From Solitalea longa (GTDB lineage Bacteria; Bacteroidota; Bacteroidia; Sphingobacteriales; Sphingobacteriaceae), in contig NZ_PQVF01000005.1 of NCBI RefSeq assembly GCF_002920915.1, positions 124,001-188,000 on the forward strand: DNA of 64,000 nucleotides, in the 5' to 3' direction. Positions 46,201 to 53,425 of the stretch are shown here, one piece after another (position 1 is the first letter of the stretch; each line of letters opens with the position of its first letter). A model generated the notes under the pieces. That model ran no database searches, was not told where the DNA came from, and saw only the letters and a list, made by a program, of their open reading frames with translations. Made by a program: the position numbers and the translations under genes.

Positions 46201-47374
46201 AGATACGGGAAGCTCATCGAATAATTCTATATCTCCCAACGCTGTACATACATATTCATCCCCTGGAGTAAAAAAGGTGTTATTAACAGTTACATCAAAC
46301 AACGACTGTGTTGATACGATTTCACAATCATTTAATATTTTAGGCGCAGGGGTAAGTGCCTCGTTTCTTATTCAATCGCAGGAACCTTACTGCTCTAAAG
46401 AGCCAATTAAATTCATCAATGACTCTAAAGTGTTGTTTGGCATAATTGATTCAAACAAATGGGAAATAACTGATTCAAACGGAAAGGTGATCTACACTTC
46501 AACATCAAAAGATGAAATTGAATTCACCGCCCCTAAGCTTCCCAATATTCAACAATATAAAATCAAGCTTACGGCTGGAACCGGTAATTGTTATAACTCT
46601 ATTGTTAAGGCAATTACCATTTTCCCATCACCTGAAGTTTCGTTCAAAGCCCCATTTCCTGTCGTATGTATTAACTCCGGTGTTTACACTTTTACAGAAG
46701 GACAACCACAAACAAGTGACTTTAGTTATGAAGGCGATGGAGTGACAAATAACTCTTTTGATCCCATGAGTGCCGGATCTGGTGACCATCTAATTACATA
46801 TAAAATAGTTGATAATAATGGATGCGAAGGAAGTGTTGAACAAACCATCTCTGTAACGCAATTACCGCAAATTGTTTGTAAAGACTACACAGTTATTAAA
46901 GACGTTGACGTTTCATTAGATGTTGAACTTTTAAATAGGCAGAACTATAAAAACTTTACATATAAATGGAGTCCAGAGATTGGACTAAGTAATCCTAATA
47001 TTAAAAACCCTATACTTCATCCTACCTCAAATACAAGTTATACAATAACCGTTACCTCCCCGGAAGGATGTTCAGCTTCTTGCGATATAGAAGTTAAGGT
47101 ATTGGAGAAAATTGTCATCCCGAATGTCTTCACACCTAATAATGACGGAATTAATGACTTATGGGTTATCAAGGGTTTGGAAAGCTTTCCTTCCGTACAA
47201 GTTTTTGTTTATAATAGATTTGGAGGTTTAGTTTTTAGTTCTAATGGGTATTCCAAACCTTGGACGGGAACAGTAAATAACAAGTATTTACCTCCTTCTA
47301 CCTATTATTATGTGATTAAACCCAATAAGCAGGAATTTCCCACTATTACAGGATCTGTTACTATCATTTATTAA
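43241..47374 (+). CDS. Secreted multidomain protein with SBBP-like repeats, PKD domain and type B T9SS sorting domain
   Basis: A 1377-residue secreted or surface protein. The signal peptide is MHSTRYFIHFLIFTLVLIWSNVYA. Residues about 27-490 hold seven repeats of about 60-65 residues, each with a GN(V/I)Y-type strand and most with a VDFDPS-like acidic turn, followed by FIAKYD-G-N-x-x-W; they resemble SBBP/beta-propeller repeats. A DUF5018-like beta domain follows (about 495-578), then a galactose-binding-like or jelly-roll region (580-770), Ig-like domains, and a PKD domain with YYWNFGDTGSS near 981. The last 85 residues (from about 1293, IPNVFTPNNDGINDLW to GSVTIIY) are the gliding-motility-associated type B C-terminal domain for type IX secretion. 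Likely an adhesin or surface-layer component. Confidence 0.9.
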   Translation: MHSTRYFIHFLIFTLVLIWSNVYAQQPDLLWGRSLGGIYNDAGSSLTNDQYGNTYICGSFRDVVNFGVPPNNGTLTSNGDADVYFAKYDINGNLVWAKSIGSYDWDEGHTIAIGKEGNVYISGFMRETADFDPGPSTSILSAASGSPDIFIAAYDNQGNYLWAHLIGNSSLDMGQNITTDKEGNVYLAGLFSGQVDFNPSSGTLILGDSKSSQDAFIAKFDSKGNVLWAHNIGENYNTNQAVRIRTDLNGNVSITGDLRGSADFDPSPTGVDIKSSNGDVDGFISKYDKNGNYLWSHSIGGSSLDRCASFDYDLDGNIYLSGLYTGTVDFDPSSSIYNLTASGEFDSYIVKYDPNGKFIWAKSFGGSGKTYLHNARLDKDGNFYGAGGFSGTVDFDAGPGVSKGVNPNYGYDVFLIKYDKDGKFIWNRVINGSSDYDFSYSMDVDQAGNISMIGNFNSTIDLDPSNCVFNVSSTNYYGDIFFAKYTQNNNDLANILTFSVPEQVEPAIINSSTQTVTLKVKTGTNVSSLTPTITIPSCSVINPNSGVSQNFSAPVKYVVTDKFNQSKTWTVYVIFDDLPVVSCSYQFTPIQIIDFGTEGNPKLLSGSTTYTINQSNNPVESYGFYSTIPTHTNPQWLIGPDHSSGDNSGRMAIYNASEKAGELVRIPFPNLCPESVYRFSAFVANIVDKSNECTNGNPVNLRFEVLDKYNKIIASSNTGDITSSNKISWSEYGVNFSGQSEATLIIKNNGKGDCGNDLAIDDISISVCGSLTLNSTVNPGKNEVIVCEGTDVLVNSNLNSDLKNPAFLWQSSVDSLAWTDLTGETKESIEFKNPKTSDSKYYRLLTGSNSVSSDPLENCKLISNTIRLIVNTNPEITVDDVKPICIGSSTVLRLNSTKGRTYQWFENNTPLNGAINDTLKVTKAGDYFLRVYQDDNCSRDSKIITIKTTPKPVAKFMVTSNCDGSFNFTNQSEISDKSSLTYYWNFGDTGSSSNNSISPNAVHTYSSPGVKKVLLTVTSNNDCVDTISQSFNILGAGVSASFLIQSQEPYCSKEPIKFINDSKVLFGIIDSNKWEITDSNGKVIYTSTSKDEIEFTAPKLPNIQQYKIKLTAGTGNCYNSIVKAITIFPSPEVSFKAPFPVVCINSGVYTFTEGQPQTSDFSYEGDGVTNNSFDPMSAGSGDHLITYKIVDNNGCEGSVEQTISVTQLPQIVCKDYTVIKDVDVSLDVELLNRQNYKNFTYKWSPEIGLSNPNIKNPILHPTSNTSYTITVTSPEGCSASCDIEVKVLEKIVIPNVFTPNNDGINDLWVIKGLESFPSVQVFVYNRFGGLVFSSNGYSKPWTGTVNNKYLPPSTYYYVIKPNKQEFPTITGSVTIIY

Positions 47375-47421
47375 TAAAGAAAAGGGGATTGATTTGTATT
47401 ATCAATCCCTTTTTCTTTATT
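47373..47421. terminator. Bidirectional terminator
   Basis: AATAAAGAAAAGGGGATTGAT at 47373-47393 pairs with the matching arm at 47401-47421 (one G-U pair) across TTTGTATT-type loop sequence; T-rich ends in both directions suit the two convergent genes. Confidence 0.82.
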
Positions 47422-47423
47422 AA

Positions 47424-48701
47424 TTATTGCACCTTCACATCAATAATATACCTGTTGGCTATAAGGAAATCAAACAACGGTTTGGCTTCGGGTGAAGTTG
47501 GCATGTTCTCCGTTGTGATCATTTTCTGCTCTTTTCCTAAATAATGCGGAAACGCATAAACCTGAATGTTTTTTCGGAATAAATTTCCGATATAACTCAA
47601 CAGCTGACCGCTGTAACCTTCCCCAAAGTTTGATGAATCAAAAATGTTTACCAGGTTGGCGATATTTAACAGCATGGTAACCTTACGAGCTTTGCAACGT
47701 GCTATGTATTGGGCCAGTAAATTATGGCGGCTGAAGTTAGAAACGATCACCGTTCTTTTACGGGCTATTAATTCTTCGGCTCGCTTTACAAATTCATCTA
47801 GATTAACGGTTCCTTCTACATCATGAATAGTATCATTAAGCGTAATTTCTGTTAAAACCACCAGGTTCTCATCCTTAATATTTTCGTTTTTCTTGATGTA
47901 TTCGATCGCCGAGGTAAGCTTTTCCTTGTCGATAGGGGCTTTCTGATTGTAACGCCTTCTGTAAAGGATCACATCTTTTTTGTAAAGCAGGTCTTTAGCC
48001 TGATAAACTTCCCCGTCATGGCTAAAAATAGCTGCCGCCGAATACCCTTTTGCAATCAGGAACATATTTAGCAAAATGTTATTGAAATGCTTAAAGTCTG
48101 GGCCTTTAACGCTTATCATGTCTATTTCAACTGAACCCACAGATAAGTTATCGGCCAGTGATTCAATCATTGATTTTGGATCGTTACTGTAATAATACGC
48201 CGCGTACACCAGATTAACTCCAATTATCCCCAAAACACGTTGCTGCAAACCGGCATCGCTGTCAAGCAGCCTTATGTGAAACAATATTTCGTTAGCTTCT
48301 CCATTGGGCGTTAGTTGAAATCGAAGACCGATCCAACCATGCGCTTCATTGGTTTTAGCGTAATTAAGGGTAGTAACAGTATTGGCAAAAGCAAAAAAGG
48401 TACGCTTGTTATATTTTTCACTTGTTAAACGTTCAAGTAGTAGATCGTGCTCATGATCGAGCATTTTTTCCAACCGCGACTGCGATACATATCTGCCCGA
48501 GTCTTCCGCACCGTAAATGGCATCGCTAAAAGCCATATCGTAAGCTGACATACTTTTAGCTACTGTGCCAGAAGCTGCTCCGGCTGTAAAGAAATTACGT
48601 GCCACCTCCTGTCCGGCACCGATCTCGGCAAATGTGCCGTAAATGGCTTCATCTAAATTTATTTTAAGCGCTTTTCGCTTGGTATCTAAGATTTCTCTCA
48701 T
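47424..48701 (-). CDS. Conserved cytosolic protein of unknown function
   Basis: A 425-residue soluble protein with no signal peptide. The N-terminus is strikingly regular and looks like a conserved family block: INLDEAIYGTFAEIGAGQ, EVARNFFTAGAASGTVAKS and MSAYDMAFSDAIYG (residues about 14-64). Later segments include GWIGLRFQLTPNGEANEILFHIRLLD, an Ala/Tyr helical stretch LVYAAYYYSNDPKSMIESL, and YIARCKARKVTMLLNIANLVNIF. I recall homologues in Bacteroidota and cyanobacteria with inconsistent names such as nicotinate-nucleotide adenylyltransferase, but there is no HxGH nucleotidyltransferase motif here and I do not accept that name. It is divergent from signal peptidase I. Confidence 0.75.
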   Translation of the reverse strand: MREILDTKRKALKINLDEAIYGTFAEIGAGQEVARNFFTAGAASGTVAKSMSAYDMAFSDAIYGAEDSGRYVSQSRLEKMLDHEHDLLLERLTSEKYNKRTFFAFANTVTTLNYAKTNEAHGWIGLRFQLTPNGEANEILFHIRLLDSDAGLQQRVLGIIGVNLVYAAYYYSNDPKSMIESLADNLSVGSVEIDMISVKGPDFKHFNNILLNMFLIAKGYSAAAIFSHDGEVYQAKDLLYKKDVILYRRRYNQKAPIDKEKLTSAIEYIKKNENIKDENLVVLTEITLNDTIHDVEGTVNLDEFVKRAEELIARKRTVIVSNFSRHNLLAQYIARCKARKVTMLLNIANLVNIFDSSNFGEGYSGQLLSYIGNLFRKNIQVYAFPHYLGKEQKMITTENMPTSPEAKPLFDFLIANRYIIDVKVQ

Positions 48702-48708
48702 GGTAGCT

Positions 48709-48716
48709 CAAATGTA
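48709..48716 (-). promoter_or_regulatory. Candidate -7 element very close to a start codon
   Basis: Read on the minus strand this is TACATTTG (TAnnTTTG), only 7 nt before the ATG at 48701. If used, the transcript would be leaderless or nearly so. No clear -33 element. Confidence 0.35.
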
Positions 48717-48810
48717 AGCATAAGGAGTTAAAGTACGATTATAGGCAAAGTTTGAGGCGCTTTCTTACAATAAATGTTGTAAATAAAAGTTATTTACAAA
48801 AACCTCGTCT

Positions 48811-49977
48811 ATGAAACTTCTTCCAAAGTTATTCGGCAAAAAGAAAACTGCCGAAGTTCAAAAAAAATCGGTTGTAAAAGAATGGTTTGGTGCGTTTATG
48901 TTTGCCCTGGTTATGGCAGGTATAATTCATACCTTTTTCATGCAGTTGTTTGCCGTTCCAACCGGATCAATGGAAAAGAATATCATGATAGGCGATCACT
49001 TGTATGTAAGCAAACTGAATTATGGCCCACGCTTACCCATGACTCCTGTTGCTCTTCCCTTGGTGCACAATACCGTTCCGTTTACCGACAATAACTCAAT
49101 ATTTTCATCACCTGTAAATGCCTACAGCGAGCTGATCAAATTAAGTTATTATCGAATTCCCGGCACAGAAACACTCGATCGAGGGGAGATAGTGGTATTC
49201 AACTGGCCGGTTGATAAGGACGCTAAAGGAAACTTCCGCCCGGTTGATATGAAAGAGCATTATGTAAAACGTTGTGTTGCGTTACCTAATGATATTTTAG
49301 AAGTAAAACAAGGTAAGTTATATGTTAATAATATAGCCACTCCAATGCATGACCAAGATCAATCGAGTTATTTGATCGCTACCAATGGAAACACCTTTAA
49401 CAAAGATTTTCTGAAAGAATTGGGAGTTCGGGAATTTAGTACCGAGGCAAATGCCAACAACGATATTTTACCGGTAGCCGATAATCAATATTTAATGTTC
49501 CTATCGAAGAAACAAGCCGAACTGGTGGCCAAAAACCCGGTTGTAATATCAATAACTGAGTATATTTTACCTTGGAATACAAGAGAAGATGACGTTTTTC
49601 AGCCTTCAAATACCAATTGGAACATCGATAATTATGGTCCACTTACAATTCCATCGAAAGGAGCAACCGTAGAACTTACTTTAGAAAACCTTCCTTTGTA
49701 TCAAAATATCATCTCGATTTATGAGGAGAATCAGTTAAAGGTTGAAAATGGGTTAATTTATATTAATGGGCAGAAAGCCTCCTCATACACATTTAAATTA
49801 AACTATTATTTTATGATGGGTGATAATAGGCATAACTCTCTCGACTCGAGAAGCTGGGGCTTTGTTCCGGAAGATCACATAGTAGGTAAACCCTTATTCA
49901 TTTATTGGTCGAGTAACGATCGGGGTAATTTCTTTGATGGAGTAAGATGGGACCGGTTTTTTAAGAAAATAGAATAG
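48811..49977 (+). CDS. lepB: Signal peptidase I
   Basis: A 388-residue inner-membrane serine protease that removes Sec/Tat signal peptides. One membrane segment (about residues 24-45) precedes the catalytic Ser53 in AVPTGSMEKN. The general-base Lys153 is in EHYVKRCVALPND, and box E is MGDNRHNSLDSRSWGFVPEDHIVGK near residue 340. Two insertions relative to the E. coli type, one between Ser and Lys and a larger one (about residues 180-300) after the Lys box, are usual for Bacteroidota enzymes. It is divergent from the unknown conserved protein and its stop is 3 nt from the convergent next gene. Confidence 0.95.
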   Translation: MKLLPKLFGKKKTAEVQKKSVVKEWFGAFMFALVMAGIIHTFFMQLFAVPTGSMEKNIMIGDHLYVSKLNYGPRLPMTPVALPLVHNTVPFTDNNSIFSSPVNAYSELIKLSYYRIPGTETLDRGEIVVFNWPVDKDAKGNFRPVDMKEHYVKRCVALPNDILEVKQGKLYVNNIATPMHDQDQSSYLIATNGNTFNKDFLKELGVREFSTEANANNDILPVADNQYLMFLSKKQAELVAKNPVVISITEYILPWNTREDDVFQPSNTNWNIDNYGPLTIPSKGATVELTLENLPLYQNIISIYEENQLKVENGLIYINGQKASSYTFKLNYYFMMGDNRHNSLDSRSWGFVPEDHIVGKPLFIYWSSNDRGNFFDGVRWDRFFKKIE

Positions 49978-49980
49978 TAG

Positions 49981-50553
49981 TCAATTTTCAGGGAGGCTCT
50001 GCTGGTAGGTTTTACTTACCGTCTCCACCTCGGTGGTTTCAAGCTTTTGTAATTCAGCATCTGAAATGGTTTTTAATAAATTATATTGATTTCCATTCCA
50101 CCTGTAAACCGGAAATTTAAAGCCCGGGCCTCCTATAACAATATCCGGAAAACCCTTGTATGTAGAGGAAAGCAAAATCGGTATTCCCCCCGACAAATTA
50201 GGGTCGGCTTTATAACCGGCCAAAGATGATTTTATAAAAAGATTAAAGCTTTGTCCCGTATTGCCATAAAGAGCTCCGCTACTAAGAATTACGAACACTT
50301 CCTCTTTACTATCTTTATTCAAATCAGCTGGGTAAACTGCAACACTGACCGGATAAGTATCAATTAAAAACCCTTTCTCATCACTACTCAAGGTAAGTTT
50401 GCACAGTTCGAAAACCTGATTCTTCTCCCCAATAGAAAGTTTTGTTTTAACATTATTAAATAAAACGGAAGCTCCCCTTGTCAACTCGGCTTGGGCAAAC
50501 AACTGTTGGACAATAAACAGGCAGATAGTCATCAGCAGATATTTCTTTTCCAT
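49981..50553 (-). CDS. Small exported hypothetical protein
   Basis: A 190-residue protein with signal peptide MEKKYLLMTICLFIVQQLFA cleaved near AQ. The mature sequence is beta-rich and includes VYPADLNKDSKEEVFVIL, an FG-GAP/dockerin-like acidic loop (D-x-N-x-D-x-x-E), and IVIGGPGFKFPVYRWNGNQY, typical of small periplasmic proteins that read like one or two propeller blades. I do not recognise a named family. It may be monocistronic and has no clear promoter. Confidence 0.62.
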   Translation of the reverse strand: MEKKYLLMTICLFIVQQLFAQAELTRGASVLFNNVKTKLSIGEKNQVFELCKLTLSSDEKGFLIDTYPVSVAVYPADLNKDSKEEVFVILSSGALYGNTGQSFNLFIKSSLAGYKADPNLSGGIPILLSSTYKGFPDIVIGGPGFKFPVYRWNGNQYNLLKTISDAELQKLETTEVETVSKTYQQSLPEN

Positions 50554-50638
50554 GGCGCAAAATTTTAAGCATGACTAAATCTACTGATAATCATCGATTT
50601 AATAACTACTCTTTCCCAACAAAATCCCGTTAAAACAG

Positions 50639-50670
50639 CAGAGCCTCTTGCTGTTATGCAAGAGGCTCTG
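50639..50670 (-). terminator. Terminator of the mrp-nfu unit
   Basis: On the minus strand CAGAGCCTCTTGC pairs with GCAAGAGGCTCTG (13-bp perfect stem, 6-nt loop) and CTGTTTTAA follows. Confidence 0.8.
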
Positions 50671-50689
50671 AAAATATTATAAGCTTATA

Positions 50690-50980
50690 TTAACCCTGTA
50701 AACGCTCGGGTAATACTGCATTCGGGTCGTCCATATCAGTTAGATTCACTGCTTCAACCGCTACGATTTCAGGAACCTCTCGTTTAACAGCTTGTTCCAA
50801 ACCTGCTTTTAAAGTCATAATGCTCATTGGGCAAGAACCGCATGAACCTAATAGCTTTAATTTAAGTATACTGTCGTCGGTAACCTCCAACACTTCCACA
50901 TTTCCTCCATCGGCCTCCAAATAGGGGCGAATCTGATCTAATGCGCGCTCAACTTTTGACAATAATTCTGCGTTACTCAT
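50690..50980 (-). CDS. Nfu-type Fe-S cluster scaffold (NifU C-terminal domain)
   Basis: A 96-residue protein that carries Fe-S clusters to target proteins. The ATG at 50980 is chosen over a TTG 17 codons upstream that would overlap mrp, because MSNAELLSKVERALDQIRPYLEADGG is the standard family start. The cluster ligands are the CxxC in LLGSCGSCPMS. The acidic C-terminal tail is short. It begins 43 nt after the mrp stop and the two are very likely co-transcribed, giving a compact cluster-transfer pair. No nifU N-terminal domain or isc/suf genes are in the window. Confidence 0.92.
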   Translation of the reverse strand: MSNAELLSKVERALDQIRPYLEADGGNVEVLEVTDDSILKLKLLGSCGSCPMSIMTLKAGLEQAVKREVPEIVAVEAVNLTDMDDPNAVLPERLQG

Positions 50981-51023
50981 GCTAAAATCAATTTTTACTC
51001 TCTTTGCAAAGATAGGAAAATAA

Positions 51024-52100
51024 TTAAACAACTAACTCTTTGTTAGCCAACGCGTTTTGGATAGCCACTTGCTGCGCTACTTTCTCAGCAATATCAGCAA
51101 ATGCCAAACTCACCGGATGCTCATTTTGTAGAGCCACCGGTTCTCCATTATCTCCTCCCTCACTAACTGCCATTACTAAAGGAATTTCTCCCAAAAGCGG
51201 CACTTCAAATTGCTCGGCTAATGTCTTGCCACCTCCTTTTCCAAACACATAGTATTTATTATCAGGTAACTCAGCAGGTGTAAAGTACGACATATTCTCA
51301 ACTACACCTAGGATAGGCACTTTGACGCCTTCCATTCTAAACATACCGGCTCCCTTTTTAGCGTCAGCCAAAGCCACATCTTGGGGTGTGGTTACTATTA
51401 CCACGCCTGCAACCGGAAATCCTTGAGCAAGGGTAATGTGAACGTCACCTGTTCCCGGAGGAGTGTCAACCAATAAATAATCTAGATCACCCCAGTCAGC
51501 ATCATTGAATAGTTGCTTAATCGCCGACGATACCATTGGGCCTCTCCATGGAATTGCCTGGTTGGGGTCGGTGAAAAAACCTATTGAAAGTAATTTGATG
51601 CCGTATTTTTCGATAGGTTGAATTTTATTCTGCCCATTTACCTGAACCATAAATGGTTTAGCGTCTTGCAGATTAAACATTATTGGAATAGAAGGACCAT
51701 ATATATCGCCATCAATTAAGCCTACTTTTGCGCCTTTTTTGGCCAAAGAGATGGCTAGATTAACCGCTACTGTAGATTTACCAACGCCCCCTTTTCCTGA
51801 TGCAACGGCGATAATGTTTTTAATATTGCTGAATGTATTGGTGCTTTTTGTTGTAACTCTCGATGTCATGTTAATTTCAACCTCCGCTTCCTTATCAACA
51901 AAATGCTTTATCGCATTTACACAAGCATTTTTTATTAAATCTTTAAGGGGGCAAGCCGGAGTAGTAAGAATTACAGAAAAGCTAATTTTTTTTCCATCCA
52001 CCTTCACATCTTCAACCATTTTTAGAGTTACTAAATCTTTTTTAAGATCAGGCTCCTCAACGTTGCTTAACGCCGCCAATACTTGTTCTGTAGTTATCAT
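51024..52100 (-). CDS. mrp: Mrp/NBP35-type ATP-binding Fe-S carrier
   Basis: A 358-residue cytosolic P-loop ATPase of the Mrp/ApbC family. Residues about 1-80 are a MIP18/DUF59 domain with TPACPLKD. The deviant Walker A SGKGGVGKST is at about 101-110, and the Switch motifs DGDIYGPSIPIMF and VDTPPGTGDVHITLAQ follow. In many homologues ENMSYF is followed by a CxxC cluster site; here it is ENMSYFTPAELPDNKYYVFG with no cysteines, which I recall as usual for Bacteroidota. It is upstream of nfu. A TAATTTTG element on the minus strand lies 30 nt upstream of its start. Confidence 0.93.
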   Translation of the reverse strand: MITTEQVLAALSNVEEPDLKKDLVTLKMVEDVKVDGKKISFSVILTTPACPLKDLIKNACVNAIKHFVDKEAEVEINMTSRVTTKSTNTFSNIKNIIAVASGKGGVGKSTVAVNLAISLAKKGAKVGLIDGDIYGPSIPIMFNLQDAKPFMVQVNGQNKIQPIEKYGIKLLSIGFFTDPNQAIPWRGPMVSSAIKQLFNDADWGDLDYLLVDTPPGTGDVHITLAQGFPVAGVVIVTTPQDVALADAKKGAGMFRMEGVKVPILGVVENMSYFTPAELPDNKYYVFGKGGGKTLAEQFEVPLLGEIPLVMAVSEGGDNGEPVALQNEHPVSLAFADIAEKVAQQVAIQNALANKELVV

Positions 52101-52129
52101 TTAGTGTTAATATGTTAAAAAAAATCGAT

Positions 52130-52137
52130 CAAAATTA
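52130..52137 (-). promoter_or_regulatory. Candidate -7 element of the mrp-nfu unit
   Basis: Minus-strand TAATTTTG (TAnnTTTG), 30 nt from the mrp ATG. The -33 region is not convincing. Confidence 0.4.
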
Positions 52138-52198
52138 ATTAAAAAAACAGGATTATTAGGCTTTTGTTTAGTTACACAGCATTATTAAGTATAAGAAA

Positions 52199-53422
52199 AT
52201 GGCTACCGTCAATCTTTGTGTAAGACCTGATATGAAAGACAATAACGGGCTTTTACCTATTTACATGATTTTTCAGCACAGGGGGAAGCGATTTAAGCAT
52301 TTCACAGGATTAAAGATTCAGGAACAAAACTGGGATGTTAAAAAGCAAGAGGTAATTGAACTTAACGGCAATACCGCCAGATGGAATAACACATTAACTA
52401 AGCAAAAGATTCAGCTGTTAAATGCTACCCAGCAAATTTTAAAAGAGCATAAGGATGCCGATGTTCAGGAAATAAAAGAAGCATTTTATAAAGATCTGTT
52501 TAAATGTGGGAGTGAATTTTTTGCTGAGCTGGCCACTTTTATCGAAGAATCGCGGCAAACCAAGAAAGAAAGCACTGTGTTTGTTTACGAAACGCTTATT
52601 AAAGACCTAAAGCTCTTTGAAGACGCCGACGATTACCTGATCAGTTTTCATAATCTTAATTCGGATTTTTATGTTCAGTTTACCGGGTTTCTCGAAAAAA
52701 CCCTGAACAACACTAATAATACGATCAGCAAAAAAATAAAGGCGCTAAAAGCTTTTCTTCATTATGCTTCGGATAAAAAGTTGATGCAAACCGCCGATTT
52801 CGAAGGTTTTGGCACTAAAACCATTGAAACGCCTAAGCTTTCGTTAACAGATGCCGAAGTTGAACGTTTGTATACCTTAAACCTTAGCTTAAACAAGGAC
52901 CTGGCTATAATTCGCGACATTTTTATGTTTGGATGCGTAACCGGATTAAAGTATTCAGATATTATTAAACTGAAAGTGGATGATGTAACAGAAGATAAAT
53001 TGCTGATCATCAATCAATATACCTATATAAAGACCCGTATTCCGATGAATAATTATGCACGTTTTATTCTGAAGAAATACATGGGTGAAAAAGGTTACTG
53101 TTTCCCATTTGTGCAAAATGTTTATGCCAATAAACACCTGAAAACCCTTGGTAAAATGGCTGGCATTGAAACCCCTATAAAGGTGAGTATTCATAAAGGC
53201 GATAAGATCATTGAGAAACAAAAACCTAAATACGAATTAATTACTACCGATACTGCCAGATATACCTATGCTGCCTTATCTTTGAGGGCAGGTATGCGCC
53301 CCGAATTGCTTATTCAGGTACTTGGTCAGAAAACAATTAATGCCTTGTTAGAATATAGCTATTTCAGCAGCCCAATGAATGATTTCGAGATGGTTGATTG
53401 TTGGAATAAAAAATTCTTTTAG
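52199..53422 (+). CDS. Tyrosine-recombinase-family protein with substituted active site
   Basis: A 407-residue protein with the full layout of Bacteroidota tyrosine recombinases: an arm-binding domain (about 1-85, VNLCVRPDMKDNNGLLPIYM...), a SAM-like core-binding domain (about 105-200) and a catalytic domain (about 210-400). The family active site is Arg, Lys, His, Arg, His/Trp, Tyr. Here the first Arg is Lys251 (VTGLKYSD instead of TGLRYSD), the His two residues before A-R is Asp351 (TTDTARYTY), and the His of LGH is Gln377 (VLGQKTI). Lys278, Arg354 and Tyr386 are in place. It is probably weak or inactive in strand exchange and may be a chromosomal DNA-binding protein. No att repeats or cargo flank it; the next gene follows after 3 nt. 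Confidence 0.85.
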   Translation: MATVNLCVRPDMKDNNGLLPIYMIFQHRGKRFKHFTGLKIQEQNWDVKKQEVIELNGNTARWNNTLTKQKIQLLNATQQILKEHKDADVQEIKEAFYKDLFKCGSEFFAELATFIEESRQTKKESTVFVYETLIKDLKLFEDADDYLISFHNLNSDFYVQFTGFLEKTLNNTNNTISKKIKALKAFLHYASDKKLMQTADFEGFGTKTIETPKLSLTDAEVERLYTLNLSLNKDLAIIRDIFMFGCVTGLKYSDIIKLKVDDVTEDKLLIINQYTYIKTRIPMNNYARFILKKYMGEKGYCFPFVQNVYANKHLKTLGKMAGIETPIKVSIHKGDKIIEKQKPKYELITTDTARYTYAALSLRAGMRPELLIQVLGQKTINALLEYSYFSSPMNDFEMVDCWNKKFF

Positions 53423-53425
53423 GTT

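Noticed and set aside
51739-52104. 121-codon plus-strand frame across mrp
   Set aside because: Antisense to the Walker region of mrp; no independent support.
52199-53422. Reading the recombinase-like gene as the integrase of an integrated element
   Set aside because: No flanking direct repeats, tRNA, cargo, excisionase or composition shift is visible, and the neighbours are envelope or Fe-S genes.
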